Assembly (NCBI RefSeq): GCF_013394595.1
Contig: NZ_CP053348.1
Coordinates: 1,178,001 to 1,242,000, forward strand
Direction: 5' to 3'
Length of the DNA stretch: 64,000 bases
From: Winogradskyella forsetii
GTDB taxonomy: Bacteria > Bacteroidota > Bacteroidia > Flavobacteriales > Flavobacteriaceae
Under the pieces are notes generated by a model, which searched no databases, was not told the origin of the DNA, and was given only the letters and a program-made list of their open reading frames with translations. Positions 6,525-14,502 of the stretch are shown here, in pieces. The position numbers were made by a program, and so were the translations under genes. Every line of letters starts with the position of its first letter. Positions within the stretch are counted from its first letter, which is position 1.

Positions 6525-9038
6525 CTACAACTCATAAGCATTATTATTAACGAAAAAGATCGCATTTACTAAAAACAACTTCCCATTTTCCCAAAAGCTT
6601 CTAAAAAGTGGATTATCTACCAAATAAATAAAACTACCGTTGCCCATGCGTTCTTCACCAAAAATCAACGTATCGTCAAGTTTTTGTAAAGCATTTTTAC
6701 CTGCAAAACCTGAATATACCTTGGTGTCGTTTAAGTACGCTACATTATAACCACTATCTAATAATCTGTAGGCCGAGCTTCCTAATTTGAGTGTAAAATA
6801 ATTATCGTCATAACCAAATGCCATAGGATGTGTGTGATCTACTTTGGCATTGAAAATCGCTCCTGTAATAAAGTCGTTGCTGGATTCACGCTCACGATTT
6901 GCATAAGCTGTTAGATTTTTGTTTTTTTCAACATTGTCAACATCCTCAGATGGTTTTAAGTTTAAATTAAAACCCTCTTTACCAGCAAAACTTCTTAAGG
7001 CGCCATCAATTGCAATCACTTTTCCACCAGCACTTACCCACGTTTTTAATTTAGTCATATTGTCATCATTGAGTACGTCTCCGTAATAGCCGTTGGGTAA
7101 AATCAATACGTTGTATTTGTCTAAATTGGTTTTGCCAAAATCGTCAGTATTAATTGAAGTCAGTGGATAATATAATTGCTGCTCAAAAAAATGCCAAATC
7201 TCTCCATAACTTAAAGAGGATGTGCCGTTTCCAGAAAGAATAGCAATCTTTTGTTTGTTCACTAATTTAATATCTGGCGAACCAATATCTGGTGTAATTT
7301 GCGAAAAGCCAGTATAAATTTCTGTCAATGGTTGCGAATGGTCTTGAGCAATGGCGTTTAATTTCGACAGCATTTTTTCAATGTGTTTATTGTCGCCTTT
7401 TGTGATGATTAAAGAACCGCGTTCAAATTTCTGAACTTTTGAAGTAAATGGTTTTTCGGTAAACCTAACTTTGAAATCTTGCTTTAATAATTCAGCTAAA
7501 AATTTAGCATCTCCCATGGAATTCCATTTGCTCACATAACCGTAAGCATCGTTCAATTTTTGAAGTGATTTGCGTTCGGCCAATTTATTGCTGCTCACTT
7601 TTGAAGTGCTTGCAATAGCATCCAATCCGTAAGCATAAGGTAAGGACCATGCCGTAATATCATAGGTCAAAGAGTCTGAAAGCATGGTGTTGGGTTCAAA
7701 CAAAACTTTTACCATTTTACCTTTAGGTTGGTCGCTGTGCACAACCATCGCGCTTCCATCCACAGAAAGGCTACCTTGTTGACCGGTCGCATAATCAAAA
7801 CCTGAAACTTTAGTGCTTGTTGGATTTTCGAAGCTAATATCGTGCTTGTTTAAAAGTACTTTTAGGCTATTCAATTTATCTTCATTGCCACTAACCACGT
7901 AGCTTTTATAGTTTAAGTTGGAATTATTAAAGAACTTCCGAAATTCAGAATTCAATTTTTTCGCATTTTTTGAAGCCATTTCCACTGTGGAAATTCCTGT
8001 GGTGGTGTGATGTGTCAAACGTTCCACTAAAGTTAAAACGTGTCCCTCATCATTCAGAATTCCTAATCCAGCCATGCCGTGACCGCCTTGTTCGTAGGTC
8101 ATTCCCATGGCTCCCATAAATGTGGGATAGGTATCGCCATAACTGGGATATAACAAATCGAAACGTTCCCTCGTAAAAAACAGCCAACCTTCCGCATCAA
8201 AATATTTAGCGTGGTTTTGTCCTATTTGTGTTTGAAAATCGCGTTGCCAATCCGTAATAATTTCATGAAACGGTTCTGCTGCAGGAGCAAAATAATACGG
8301 TTCGTTGATGCCTTGCTCATGAAAATCGACATGCACATGTGGCATCCATTTATTGTAAACTGCCAAGCGTTGTTGTGTTTCCACTTGCGTTGCCCAAACC
8401 CAATCCCTATTCAAATCGAAAAGGTAATGATTTGGCCGGCCACCTGGCCAAGGCTCGTTGTGCTCACTGGCTTGTCGATCAATATCGTAAGCAGTACTCT
8501 TCGTTTCATTATACCAATTGACATAGCGGTCACGACCATCTGGATTGACACTTGGGTCTATAATAACAACCGTATTTTTCAATAAGTCTTGCTGCTCAGT
8601 TAACAACTTGTATAGTGTTAACATGGACGCTTCTGTGCTCGAAGCTTCGTTACCATGCACATTGTAACTTAACCAAACAATGGCGATGTCAGTTGAGCTT
8701 GGCTCTCCATCCAACAAACCAGTACTTCGACTACGCTCAGCATAAACGTTTTTCAGATTGTTTTCTCGGATTGTTTCAAGATTTTCAATATTAGCTTCAC
8801 TTGAAACATAAGCCAAATACAAACCTCTACGCTCATTGGTTTTTCCATAGGTTTCCAGTTTTACCTGATTAGGTACGGCATTCGCTACTGACTTAAAATA
8901 ATCTATAACTTGATGATGACGACTAAACTGCGTTCCAATTTCATAACCTAAAAAGTCACTTGGAGATTTGATATTTTGAGCTGATGTTAAGGAGAAGCTA
9001 CCAAAAAGCACCAAGAGCACTAAAACTAATTTTTGCAT
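6525..9038 (-). CDS. Large M14-family zinc carboxypeptidase, secreted
   Basis: An 837-residue protein with signal peptide (MQKLVLVLLVLFGSFSLTSAQ). The M14 domain occupies about residues 40-330: HGNE (His128, Glu131) gives two zinc ligands, a HVDFHEQ segment (about 236-242) the third, and MTYEQGG (Glu316) fits the catalytic glutamate. 'DPSVNPDGRDRYVNW' is the substrate-binding segment of the family. The remaining 500 residues are typical of the large Bacteroidota relatives and include a Rossmann/GATase-like region ('KYNVLILPNGYYG', about 640). It should remove C-terminal residues from peptides in the periplasm. Oddly, residues 100-105 (AERSRS) come from a dispersed genomic repeat (8724-8740). 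Monocistronic by spacing. Confidence 0.88.
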   Translation of the reverse strand: MQKLVLVLLVLFGSFSLTSAQNIKSPSDFLGYEIGTQFSRHHQVIDYFKSVANAVPNQVKLETYGKTNERRGLYLAYVSSEANIENLETIRENNLKNVYAERSRSTGLLDGEPSSTDIAIVWLSYNVHGNEASSTEASMLTLYKLLTEQQDLLKNTVVIIDPSVNPDGRDRYVNWYNETKSTAYDIDRQASEHNEPWPGGRPNHYLFDLNRDWVWATQVETQQRLAVYNKWMPHVHVDFHEQGINEPYYFAPAAEPFHEIITDWQRDFQTQIGQNHAKYFDAEGWLFFTRERFDLLYPSYGDTYPTFMGAMGMTYEQGGHGMAGLGILNDEGHVLTLVERLTHHTTTGISTVEMASKNAKKLNSEFRKFFNNSNLNYKSYVVSGNEDKLNSLKVLLNKHDISFENPTSTKVSGFDYATGQQGSLSVDGSAMVVHSDQPKGKMVKVLFEPNTMLSDSLTYDITAWSLPYAYGLDAIASTSKVSSNKLAERKSLQKLNDAYGYVSKWNSMGDAKFLAELLKQDFKVRFTEKPFTSKVQKFERGSLIITKGDNKHIEKMLSKLNAIAQDHSQPLTEIYTGFSQITPDIGSPDIKLVNKQKIAILSGNGTSSLSYGEIWHFFEQQLYYPLTSINTDDFGKTNLDKYNVLILPNGYYGDVLNDDNMTKLKTWVSAGGKVIAIDGALRSFAGKEGFNLNLKPSEDVDNVEKNKNLTAYANRERESSNDFITGAIFNAKVDHTHPMAFGYDDNYFTLKLGSSAYRLLDSGYNVAYLNDTKVYSGFAGKNALQKLDDTLIFGEERMGNGSFIYLVDNPLFRSFWENGKLFLVNAIFFVNNNAYEL
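8724..8740. repeat. Dispersed repeat ACTTCGACTACGCTCAG inside a coding sequence
   Basis: The 17-mer recurs, inverted, at 27179-27195 and 27266-27282 in an intergenic region. Here it sits within the M14 peptidase gene and is translated as AERSRS without breaking the frame. Confidence 0.85.
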
Positions 9039-9175
9039 TTAATAAATTTTTTTAGCTAATTGAAAATATTTAAATGAGTTCGGTGAGTAAAGATAGTTAG
9101 TGCAATTGAATTAACTAAAAATTAGTAATTAAAAAAATGAAGAGCCTTATATTTATGCCATAATTTGAGATTAGT

Positions 9176-10777
9176 ATGCCAACCAATAATATTCCATTTA
9201 GAGAAACGAATTATTTCTCAAATTTTATTTGCGATTATTTAGACCAAAAACCTGAATTAAAGGACTTTTACCATCGTTTTCCTGATTTGGAAAATTTTGA
9301 AGCGCAAATCGAGGAAAAGCGCCAGTCTGATCATGTATCAGAATCACATCGAAAGATTTTGGTAAATACATTAAAGTCACAGTATAAAAATCTCGAAACT
9401 TCAGATTTAACTGCGGAACATATAGAACTTTTAAATTCTGAAAACACCTTCTCCATTACTACTGGTCATCAACTGAATTTATTTACAGGTCCACTTTATT
9501 TTCTATACAAAATTATATCCACCATAAACCTGACCAAGCAATTAAAGGAAACATATCCTAACTATAATTTTGTGCCGATTTACTGGATGGCTTCGGAAGA
9601 TCACGATTTTGAGGAAATCAACTATTTTAACTTTAAAGGCAAAAAGATACAGTGGAATTCCAAGCAAACTGGAGCTGTTGGTCATTTTAATACGGAAGGT
9701 TTGGACGATGTTTTCAATGTGATTTCATCTGAATTTGGCGCAGGAAAAAATGCAGAACAATTAAAAGCTTGGTTCAAAGAAGCCTATCTCAATCATAATA
9801 ATTTGGCGAATGCCACTCGCTACTTGGCGAACGAATTGTTTGCTGACTATGGATTAGTAATTCTTGATGCTGATGACAGAGATTTGAAACGTTTGTTTGT
9901 ACCACAGATGAAAAAAGAATTAGTGGAACAAGTAGCTTTTGAAACCGTTTCAGAAACCAATAAAAAACTGGAAGATTTAGAATTGAAAATTCAAGTCAAT
10001 CCTAGGGAAATAAATCTGTTTTATATTAAAGACGGTTTACGGGAACGTATTGTAAATATTGATGATGAATTTCAAGTTTTGGATACTGACATATCTTGGA
10101 GCAAGAGTGAACTATTAAATCACCTCGATGAAAGTCCTGAAAGATTTTCGCCTAATGTCATCATGCGACCGCTATACCAAGAAGTGATTTTACCAAACCT
10201 CTGTTACATCGGTGGAGGAGGCGAAATGATTTATTGGTTGCAATTAAAATCGAATTTTGAAGCACAGAATGTGACATTTCCAATGTTATTATTGCGTAAT
10301 TCGGTCTTAGTGAAATCTGAAAAACAAGCTGAAAAACAAGAAAAATTAAATATATCTGATAAAGATCTGTTTTTAGATAGACATGCTTTCATCAATAAAA
10401 AAGTCCGAAAAATTTCGAACATAGATATTGACTTTTCAGAACAAATTCAACATTTAGAATCCCAATTCAAAAATCTATTTGAGTTGGCAGAACAAACGGA
10501 TAAATCGTTTCATGGCGCTGTAAAAGCCCAAGAAGTTAAGCAAATTAAAGGTTTAAAGCATCTTGAAAAGCGATTGCTCAAAGCCCAAAAGAAGAAATTG
10601 GCAGATCAAATTGAACGCTCTACAGAATTACAAGAGCAATTATTCCCTAATCAGAGTTTACAAGAACGCACTATTAATTTTTCGGAATTGTATTTGGAAT
10701 ATGGTGAAGATTTAATTCCAGCATTAATAAAATCCCTTGAGCCTTTAAGAGGTAAATTTGAGATACTTACTACATAA
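9176..10777 (+). CDS. bshC: Bacillithiol biosynthesis cysteine-adding enzyme BshC
   Basis: A 533-residue cytoplasmic protein of the usual BshC length. Family signatures are TTGHQLNLFTGPLYFLYK (residues 95-112), 'YWMASEDHDFEEINYF' (137-151) and 'LYQEVILPNLCYIGGGGE' (about 332-350); the C-terminal third is a long helical coiled coil ('HLEKRLLKAQKKKLADQIE') as in the Bacillus enzyme. BshC is the putative ligase that adds cysteine to glucosaminyl-malate in the last step of bacillithiol synthesis, making the main low-molecular-weight thiol of many Bacteroidota. No bshA or bshB is in the window; they are usually unlinked in this phylum. ATG at 9176 is 4 bp after a TTAG A/T-rich leader with no Shine-Dalgarno. 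Confidence 0.93.
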   Translation: MPTNNIPFRETNYFSNFICDYLDQKPELKDFYHRFPDLENFEAQIEEKRQSDHVSESHRKILVNTLKSQYKNLETSDLTAEHIELLNSENTFSITTGHQLNLFTGPLYFLYKIISTINLTKQLKETYPNYNFVPIYWMASEDHDFEEINYFNFKGKKIQWNSKQTGAVGHFNTEGLDDVFNVISSEFGAGKNAEQLKAWFKEAYLNHNNLANATRYLANELFADYGLVILDADDRDLKRLFVPQMKKELVEQVAFETVSETNKKLEDLELKIQVNPREINLFYIKDGLRERIVNIDDEFQVLDTDISWSKSELLNHLDESPERFSPNVIMRPLYQEVILPNLCYIGGGGEMIYWLQLKSNFEAQNVTFPMLLLRNSVLVKSEKQAEKQEKLNISDKDLFLDRHAFINKKVRKISNIDIDFSEQIQHLESQFKNLFELAEQTDKSFHGAVKAQEVKQIKGLKHLEKRLLKAQKKKLADQIERSTELQEQLFPNQSLQERTINFSELYLEYGEDLIPALIKSLEPLRGKFEILTT

Positions 10778-10974
10778 GAAAAACAAACATTTAAGTTTAA
10801 AGTTCACCAACGCGTTTACTCTAGTTATTTCCATCACCTAACTATCACTCAGTTGCAAATTCGTGGTTCGTGCTTTGGTTTTTGTAAGCTCGGATAAGTA
10901 GCGTAATTAAGATGTAAATTAACATGATAGAACAGTTTTGATTAAAGAAAGGAGCGTTATTTAGTTTTTGAAGT

Positions 10975-11046
10975 GACTTGCAACTGGCTGTCTGCAGCCT
11001 AATCCAGCGCAAGGCACCACAAAACTGGTTTGCCATTTTTAAATGA
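10975..11046 (-). ncRNA. Possible small structured RNA under GGACA control
   Basis: Candidate only. The minus strand downstream of TATGTTTG (11052-11059) enters a GC-rich segment that can fold (GGCTG/CAGCC with a 4-nt loop, closed by ACTGG/CCAG; further GGCA/TGCC pairing). No open reading frame in it looks real. It matches no RNA family that I can recognise. Confidence 0.25.
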
Positions 11047-11051
11047 CAAGA

Positions 11052-11059
11052 CAAACATA
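11052..11059 (-). promoter_or_regulatory. Bacteroidota -7 promoter box TATGTTTG (candidate sRNA promoter)
   Basis: Exact match to TAnnTTTG on the minus strand, about 32 bp downstream of the GGACA pair at 11092-11109. No clear -33 TTG was found at the usual spacing. Confidence 0.35.
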
Positions 11060-11091
11060 CTTCTAAAGTATTGAAGAATAGAAACTTGAGT

Positions 11092-11109
11092 ACGGACAAT
11101 AAGTGGACA
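11092..11109. promoter_or_regulatory. GGACA tandem site A
   Basis: ACGGACA-ATAA-GTGGACA: two GGACA units with an 11-bp period, about one helical turn. One of five such sites in this locus. Confidence 0.6.
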
Positions 11110-11124
11110 AGCTTAAGTATCTCT

Positions 11125-11142
11125 ATGGACAATCAGTGGACT
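11125..11142. promoter_or_regulatory. GGACA tandem site B
   Basis: ATGGACA-ATCA-GTGGACT, period 11 bp, 33 bp (three helical turns) after site A and in the same orientation, so sites A and B lie on one face of the DNA. Confidence 0.6.
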
Positions 11143-11162
11143 ATATTTATTAAATAGCTGAT

Positions 11163-12911
11163 TTATAGATCTATAACTAATTCTTGTAATGAGTCCTCTG
11201 TGGTTAGATTGAGTTTTTTACGTAAACGATAGCGCGCTTTTTTAACACCTTCTACAGAAATATTGAGAATATTGGCAATTTCTTTACTCGAAAGATTCAT
11301 TTTTAAAAGTGACATGAGACGTAGATCATTATTGCTTACTTCTGGATAATTACGCATGACCTTAGAATTGAAATCTTTATGCACATCTTCAAAATAGGTT
11401 CTGAATTGTTCCCAATTATTGTCGTTATTAATATCAAGATTAATAGTATTGATGACCTTTTGGTAACTTCTTGAATTAGGATTAGAGGCTTTAAGTTCTT
11501 TTAATTGTGATTTTAAATCGAGCAGAACTTCATTTTTATGTGCCAAATGTAACGCATGTGTTGTGAGTTCTTTTTCTTTAAATTCTAGATCGTTATCTAG
11601 TTTTTCGCGTTCTATTTTATTGCGTTTCATTTTTTGACGTAATCCGTAAACGAGAGCAATAGCCAATGCAATGGAACCTATAAGTGAGATAATAAGAAAC
11701 AATTTTTCATTTTCAGCTTTTTGTTTTCGTTCATTTAAAAGTTTGATTTCATTTGCTTTGATAATGAGTTCGTTCTCTTTTTTTTCGGTTTGGTATTGAA
11801 CCTCTAATTCGTTCATGCGTTCAATATTTTCCTCACCTAAGATTTCATCATGAAGCTCGTGGTAGTCGGTGTGATATTCGTAAGCCTTTTTGTAACGCCC
11901 TAAACCTGCATAAGCTTTAGACATTTCCAATAAGTCACCAATCATTTTTTTACGAGTACCAGTTTCTTCTGCGTTTTCTAAAGCACCTTTCATATAGCGC
12001 AACGCTTTTCTGTAATCTCCTTTTTTATTGTAAAGTTCACCAAGATGACGTAAGTTCAACCCAATAAGGGAAGTTTCTCCATATTGCTCGCTAATCGCCA
12101 ATGATTTTTTATAATAATCTTCTGCAAGTTCTAGACTGTCTTGTTGGGCATAAATCCAACCGATATTATCATAGGCTCCAGCCAGATCGTTATTAAAGTT
12201 TTGTGCTTTGTAATAGGGTACTTCTGCTAACATCATTGCTTTTGCTAACTCATACTCTTTCTGACCTTTTAAATTAATGGCCATGTTCATATTGATGCTA
12301 GATATTTCGTCAATTAGATTTAGTTTTTCATAGATAACTTTTGCCTTCTTATAGTAATTATTTGAAATGTCATAATTGCCAATATCACCTTGTATGTTTC
12401 CTATATTCCAATAGCTTGCCGCAAGACTTTCTTCTGTGTCACCAACGTCTTCTTTGAGTTTTAAACTTTTCATGTGGACTTCCAAACATTCGTTGAACCT
12501 GCCTAAATTTCGCAATGCAATAGCTTTATTGTTTAGGGCAGCGCATACTTGTACCATATCGTTGAGTTCAGTGTAACTGCTTATAACTTTGTCAAAGACT
12601 GGTAAGGATTCTTCGTATTGGGAAGTCATATTATAGTAGTCACCCAAATAATTAGTGGTTCTGGCAATAAAATTTTTGTTGTTTAATCGCTTTGCTAAAA
12701 AAATGGTACTATCCAAATAAGGTTTTGACGCCAAAGGATCTACATATAGATATTCTGCCCATAACATTGCATAAGTAATAATCTGGGTAGTATCGGTTTG
12801 TTTTGTTACAACATTTAGAAGACTGTCAACCCGTTTTTGATCTTGACTATGGCCAAAGTATGAACTCAACATAGCACTTAAAAAAATTAGATAAATCAAT
12901 TTGTCCACCAT
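11163..12911 (-). CDS. TPR-transmembrane-LuxR transcriptional regulator (paralogue 1)
   Basis: I choose ATG 12911, which gives a proper signal peptide (MVDKLIYLIFLSAMLSSYFGHSQ); an in-frame ATG at 12974 would add 21 residues in front of it. Tetratricopeptide repeats follow over about 350 residues ('AAYWNIGNIQGDIGNYDISNNYYKK', 'AGAYDNIGWIYAQQDSLE' are parts of typical units). Then come a coiled coil, one hydrophobic helix ('LFLIISLIGSIALAIALVYG'), a second coiled coil, and a C-terminal LuxR-type helix-turn-helix ('NLSSKEIANILNIS', 'VKKARYRLRKKLNL'). The order implies TPRs outside the inner membrane and the DNA-binding domain inside: a one-component transmembrane regulator. It is divergent from the surface block starting at 13203 and probably controls it. 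Paralogue of 23507-25390. Confidence 0.85.
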   Translation of the reverse strand: MVDKLIYLIFLSAMLSSYFGHSQDQKRVDSLLNVVTKQTDTTQIITYAMLWAEYLYVDPLASKPYLDSTIFLAKRLNNKNFIARTTNYLGDYYNMTSQYEESLPVFDKVISSYTELNDMVQVCAALNNKAIALRNLGRFNECLEVHMKSLKLKEDVGDTEESLAASYWNIGNIQGDIGNYDISNNYYKKAKVIYEKLNLIDEISSINMNMAINLKGQKEYELAKAMMLAEVPYYKAQNFNNDLAGAYDNIGWIYAQQDSLELAEDYYKKSLAISEQYGETSLIGLNLRHLGELYNKKGDYRKALRYMKGALENAEETGTRKKMIGDLLEMSKAYAGLGRYKKAYEYHTDYHELHDEILGEENIERMNELEVQYQTEKKENELIIKANEIKLLNERKQKAENEKLFLIISLIGSIALAIALVYGLRQKMKRNKIEREKLDNDLEFKEKELTTHALHLAHKNEVLLDLKSQLKELKASNPNSRSYQKVINTINLDINNDNNWEQFRTYFEDVHKDFNSKVMRNYPEVSNNDLRLMSLLKMNLSSKEIANILNISVEGVKKARYRLRKKLNLTTEDSLQELVIDL

Positions 12912-13121
12912 TTGGTAGACAGATGTAACGGATTCAAAAAAACGGACATAAATCGACAAATAGGAGATGCTCATGACTTTTGATTGTTAGTTGATCTAAT
13001 ATAATATTATTTATTTTTTAAGTATAAAACACTGTTAATCAATTTAATGTAAAAACATAATTGGGTCTTGTCTACCTCATATAAATATCTTCAAAATTTT
13101 AAAATATTGGTTTTTTTAGTG

Positions 13122-13139
13122 GTGGACAAAAGGTGGACA
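13122..13139. promoter_or_regulatory. GGACA tandem site C
   Basis: GTGGACA-AAAG-GTGGACA, the most perfect copy, period 11 bp. It lies between the divergent regulator (start 12911) and barrel gene (start 13203), 63 bp before the latter; a weak -7 box TAAATTGC follows about 36 bp downstream. Confidence 0.65.
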
Positions 13140-13202
13140 GGCCAGTTTTTATGGAAAACGAGATGCTTTTTTGTCTAAATTGCTTCAACAAATACTGGTT
13201 AA

Positions 13203-13850
13203 ATGCTTAAGAATTATACAATTGCCGCAGTTATTTTATTGACGGGTTTGTCATCTTTTGGCCAACAGCTCTACTTCGAATTTGGTACAACGCTGTCTTC
13301 TTTTAATTATGAAAATTCTCAAGGAAGACCAATTGATAATTTATTATCTCAATCAAAATCTTACTACGGTATGGGTTATAGGCAACCTATTAACAGTAAC
13401 AGAACCTTATTTCTTTCAATTGGTGCATCCTACACTAATTATGGAGCTATTGGTAGCGAACCTAGTATAGATAACTATTTTGAATGGGACTTAAGTCATA
13501 TAGGTGCAAAAGCAGGCTTGGGACTAAAGTTGTTTCAACTCAGAGATCTCACATTTTTAGCCAATTTGTCTATGGCTTCAGAATTTTTAATACGAGGAAC
13601 ACAAACTATAAACAATGATGTATATAACCTTGTTGGAGAAAAGGAATTTAATAACAACATATTTTTCTTGAGGGGTGGACTTGAAATGCAGTATCCAATT
13701 TCAAGAAGTACTGCCATTTTTGCTGGTTATACCTACGGAAAATCTTTACTAATTAGTAGTGGTGAGATTAGTGAAAAGTTAACCTTTAATGCCCATCATT
13801 TTGGTTTAGGTTTCATTATTAATTTACCTAGATGCTACTGTAGTTATTAG
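13203..13850 (+). CDS. Outer-membrane beta-barrel protein
   Basis: A 215-residue protein with signal peptide (MLKNYTIAAVILLTGLSSFGQ). The mature part is a chain of alternating amphipathic strands ('RTLFLSIGASYTNYG', 'FFLRGGLEMQYPISR', 'STAIFAGYTYGKSLL'), ending 'FNAHHFGLGFIINLPRCYC', which fits an eight-stranded OmpW/PorT-like barrel. Unlike most, it ends in a Cys-Tyr-Cys motif rather than an aromatic terminal residue. It is the first gene of the surface block and lies between GGACA sites C and D. The exact family is uncertain. Confidence 0.7.
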   Translation: MLKNYTIAAVILLTGLSSFGQQLYFEFGTTLSSFNYENSQGRPIDNLLSQSKSYYGMGYRQPINSNRTLFLSIGASYTNYGAIGSEPSIDNYFEWDLSHIGAKAGLGLKLFQLRDLTFLANLSMASEFLIRGTQTINNDVYNLVGEKEFNNNIFFLRGGLEMQYPISRSTAIFAGYTYGKSLLISSGEISEKLTFNAHHFGLGFIINLPRCYCSY

Positions 13851-13865
13851 AAAATTTGGGTTCAA

Positions 13866-13883
13866 GTGGACAAATGGTGGACA
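13866..13883. promoter_or_regulatory. GGACA tandem site D
   Basis: GTGGACA-AATG-GTGGACA, period 11 bp, 75 bp upstream of the T9SS protein at 13958. A possible -7 box TAGTTTTA follows about 29 bp downstream. The same orientation and distance as site C. Confidence 0.65.
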
Positions 13884-13957
13884 ATTAAAATAACGTAATA
13901 ATTAATCAAGATTTAGTTTTAAGTTTAGAACTACATCCAACTAAATAAGACCATAAA

Positions 13958-14470
13958 ATGAAGAAAAATCTATACACATTGATGTTACTCTGTTTTGCAC
14001 AGGTTTTGCAAGCTCAGGATAATTCGGAATATCGCATAATCAGATCCAATTTAGGAAGTAGTGGTTCTTCTCACAACGTTACAACCACCAAAGGTACCTA
14101 TAAAATTAGTCAAAGCGTTGGGCAAGCCAGCGTCATTGGTACGCATTATAATCGTGGCTATTATTTAAGACAAGGTTATCAGCAACCTTCAACTAAGATA
14201 AAAGCAAAACCTAAAGATTCCGATGACAGCTTAAGTGCCAAAGTGCATCCAAATCCTTTTAGCCAATTCATAATTGTAAGGTTTAGTGAGACCATGATAA
14301 ACGATATCTCAGTTATGATGTTTGATGTTAATGCCAGAATAATACATACTCAAGAATTCTTAGCAGCACAATCAATTGAACTCAGATTAAGGGACATTGC
14401 TAGTGGTAACTATTTTTTGAAAGTTATATCCGGAAATAAATACTATCAGACAAAACTTATTAAAATTTAA
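13958..14470 (+). CDS. Small T9SS type A sorting-domain protein
   Basis: A 170-residue secreted protein: signal peptide MKKNLYTLMLLCFAQVLQAQ, a central part with 'TYKISQSVGQASVIGTHY' and 'GYYLRQGYQQP' that recurs in Bacteroidota surface proteins encoded before tail-fibre-like genes, and a C-terminal sorting domain from about residue 90 ('VHPNPFSQFIIVRF' to 'GNYFLKVISGNKYYQTKLI'). The sorting domain sends it through the type IX system to the cell surface. It is followed after 2 bp, or 32 bp to the preferred start, by the 14503 gene, so the two form an operon led by GGACA site D. Confidence 0.85.
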   Translation: MKKNLYTLMLLCFAQVLQAQDNSEYRIIRSNLGSSGSSHNVTTTKGTYKISQSVGQASVIGTHYNRGYYLRQGYQQPSTKIKAKPKDSDDSLSAKVHPNPFSQFIIVRFSETMINDISVMMFDVNARIIHTQEFLAAQSIELRLRDIASGNYFLKVISGNKYYQTKLIKI

Positions 14471-14502
14471 AAATGAAACCAATAATTATAAAATCAAAAA
14501 TC

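Larger units (their letters stand above)
10778..11162. other. Convergent intergenic region with GC-rich structured island and GGACA sites
   Basis: No convincing gene: the 95-codon minus frame (11132-10845) has no recognisable domain, signal or homology and I reject it. Instead the region holds a GC-rich stretch (about 10978-11035) far above local composition with a GGCTG-CAGA-CAGCC hairpin, two GGACA tandem sites (11092-11142), and a perfect minus-strand promoter box TATGTTTG (11052-11059) between them. Together these suggest a small RNA gene read leftwards. A copy of ATTCGTGGTTCGT lies at 10859-10871. Confidence 0.5.

Noticed and set aside
10845-11132. 95-codon minus-strand frame between bshC and the first regulator
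   Set aside because: No signal, domain or plausible composition; it crosses a GC-rich foldable stretch and GGACA sites, which suit a non-coding role better.
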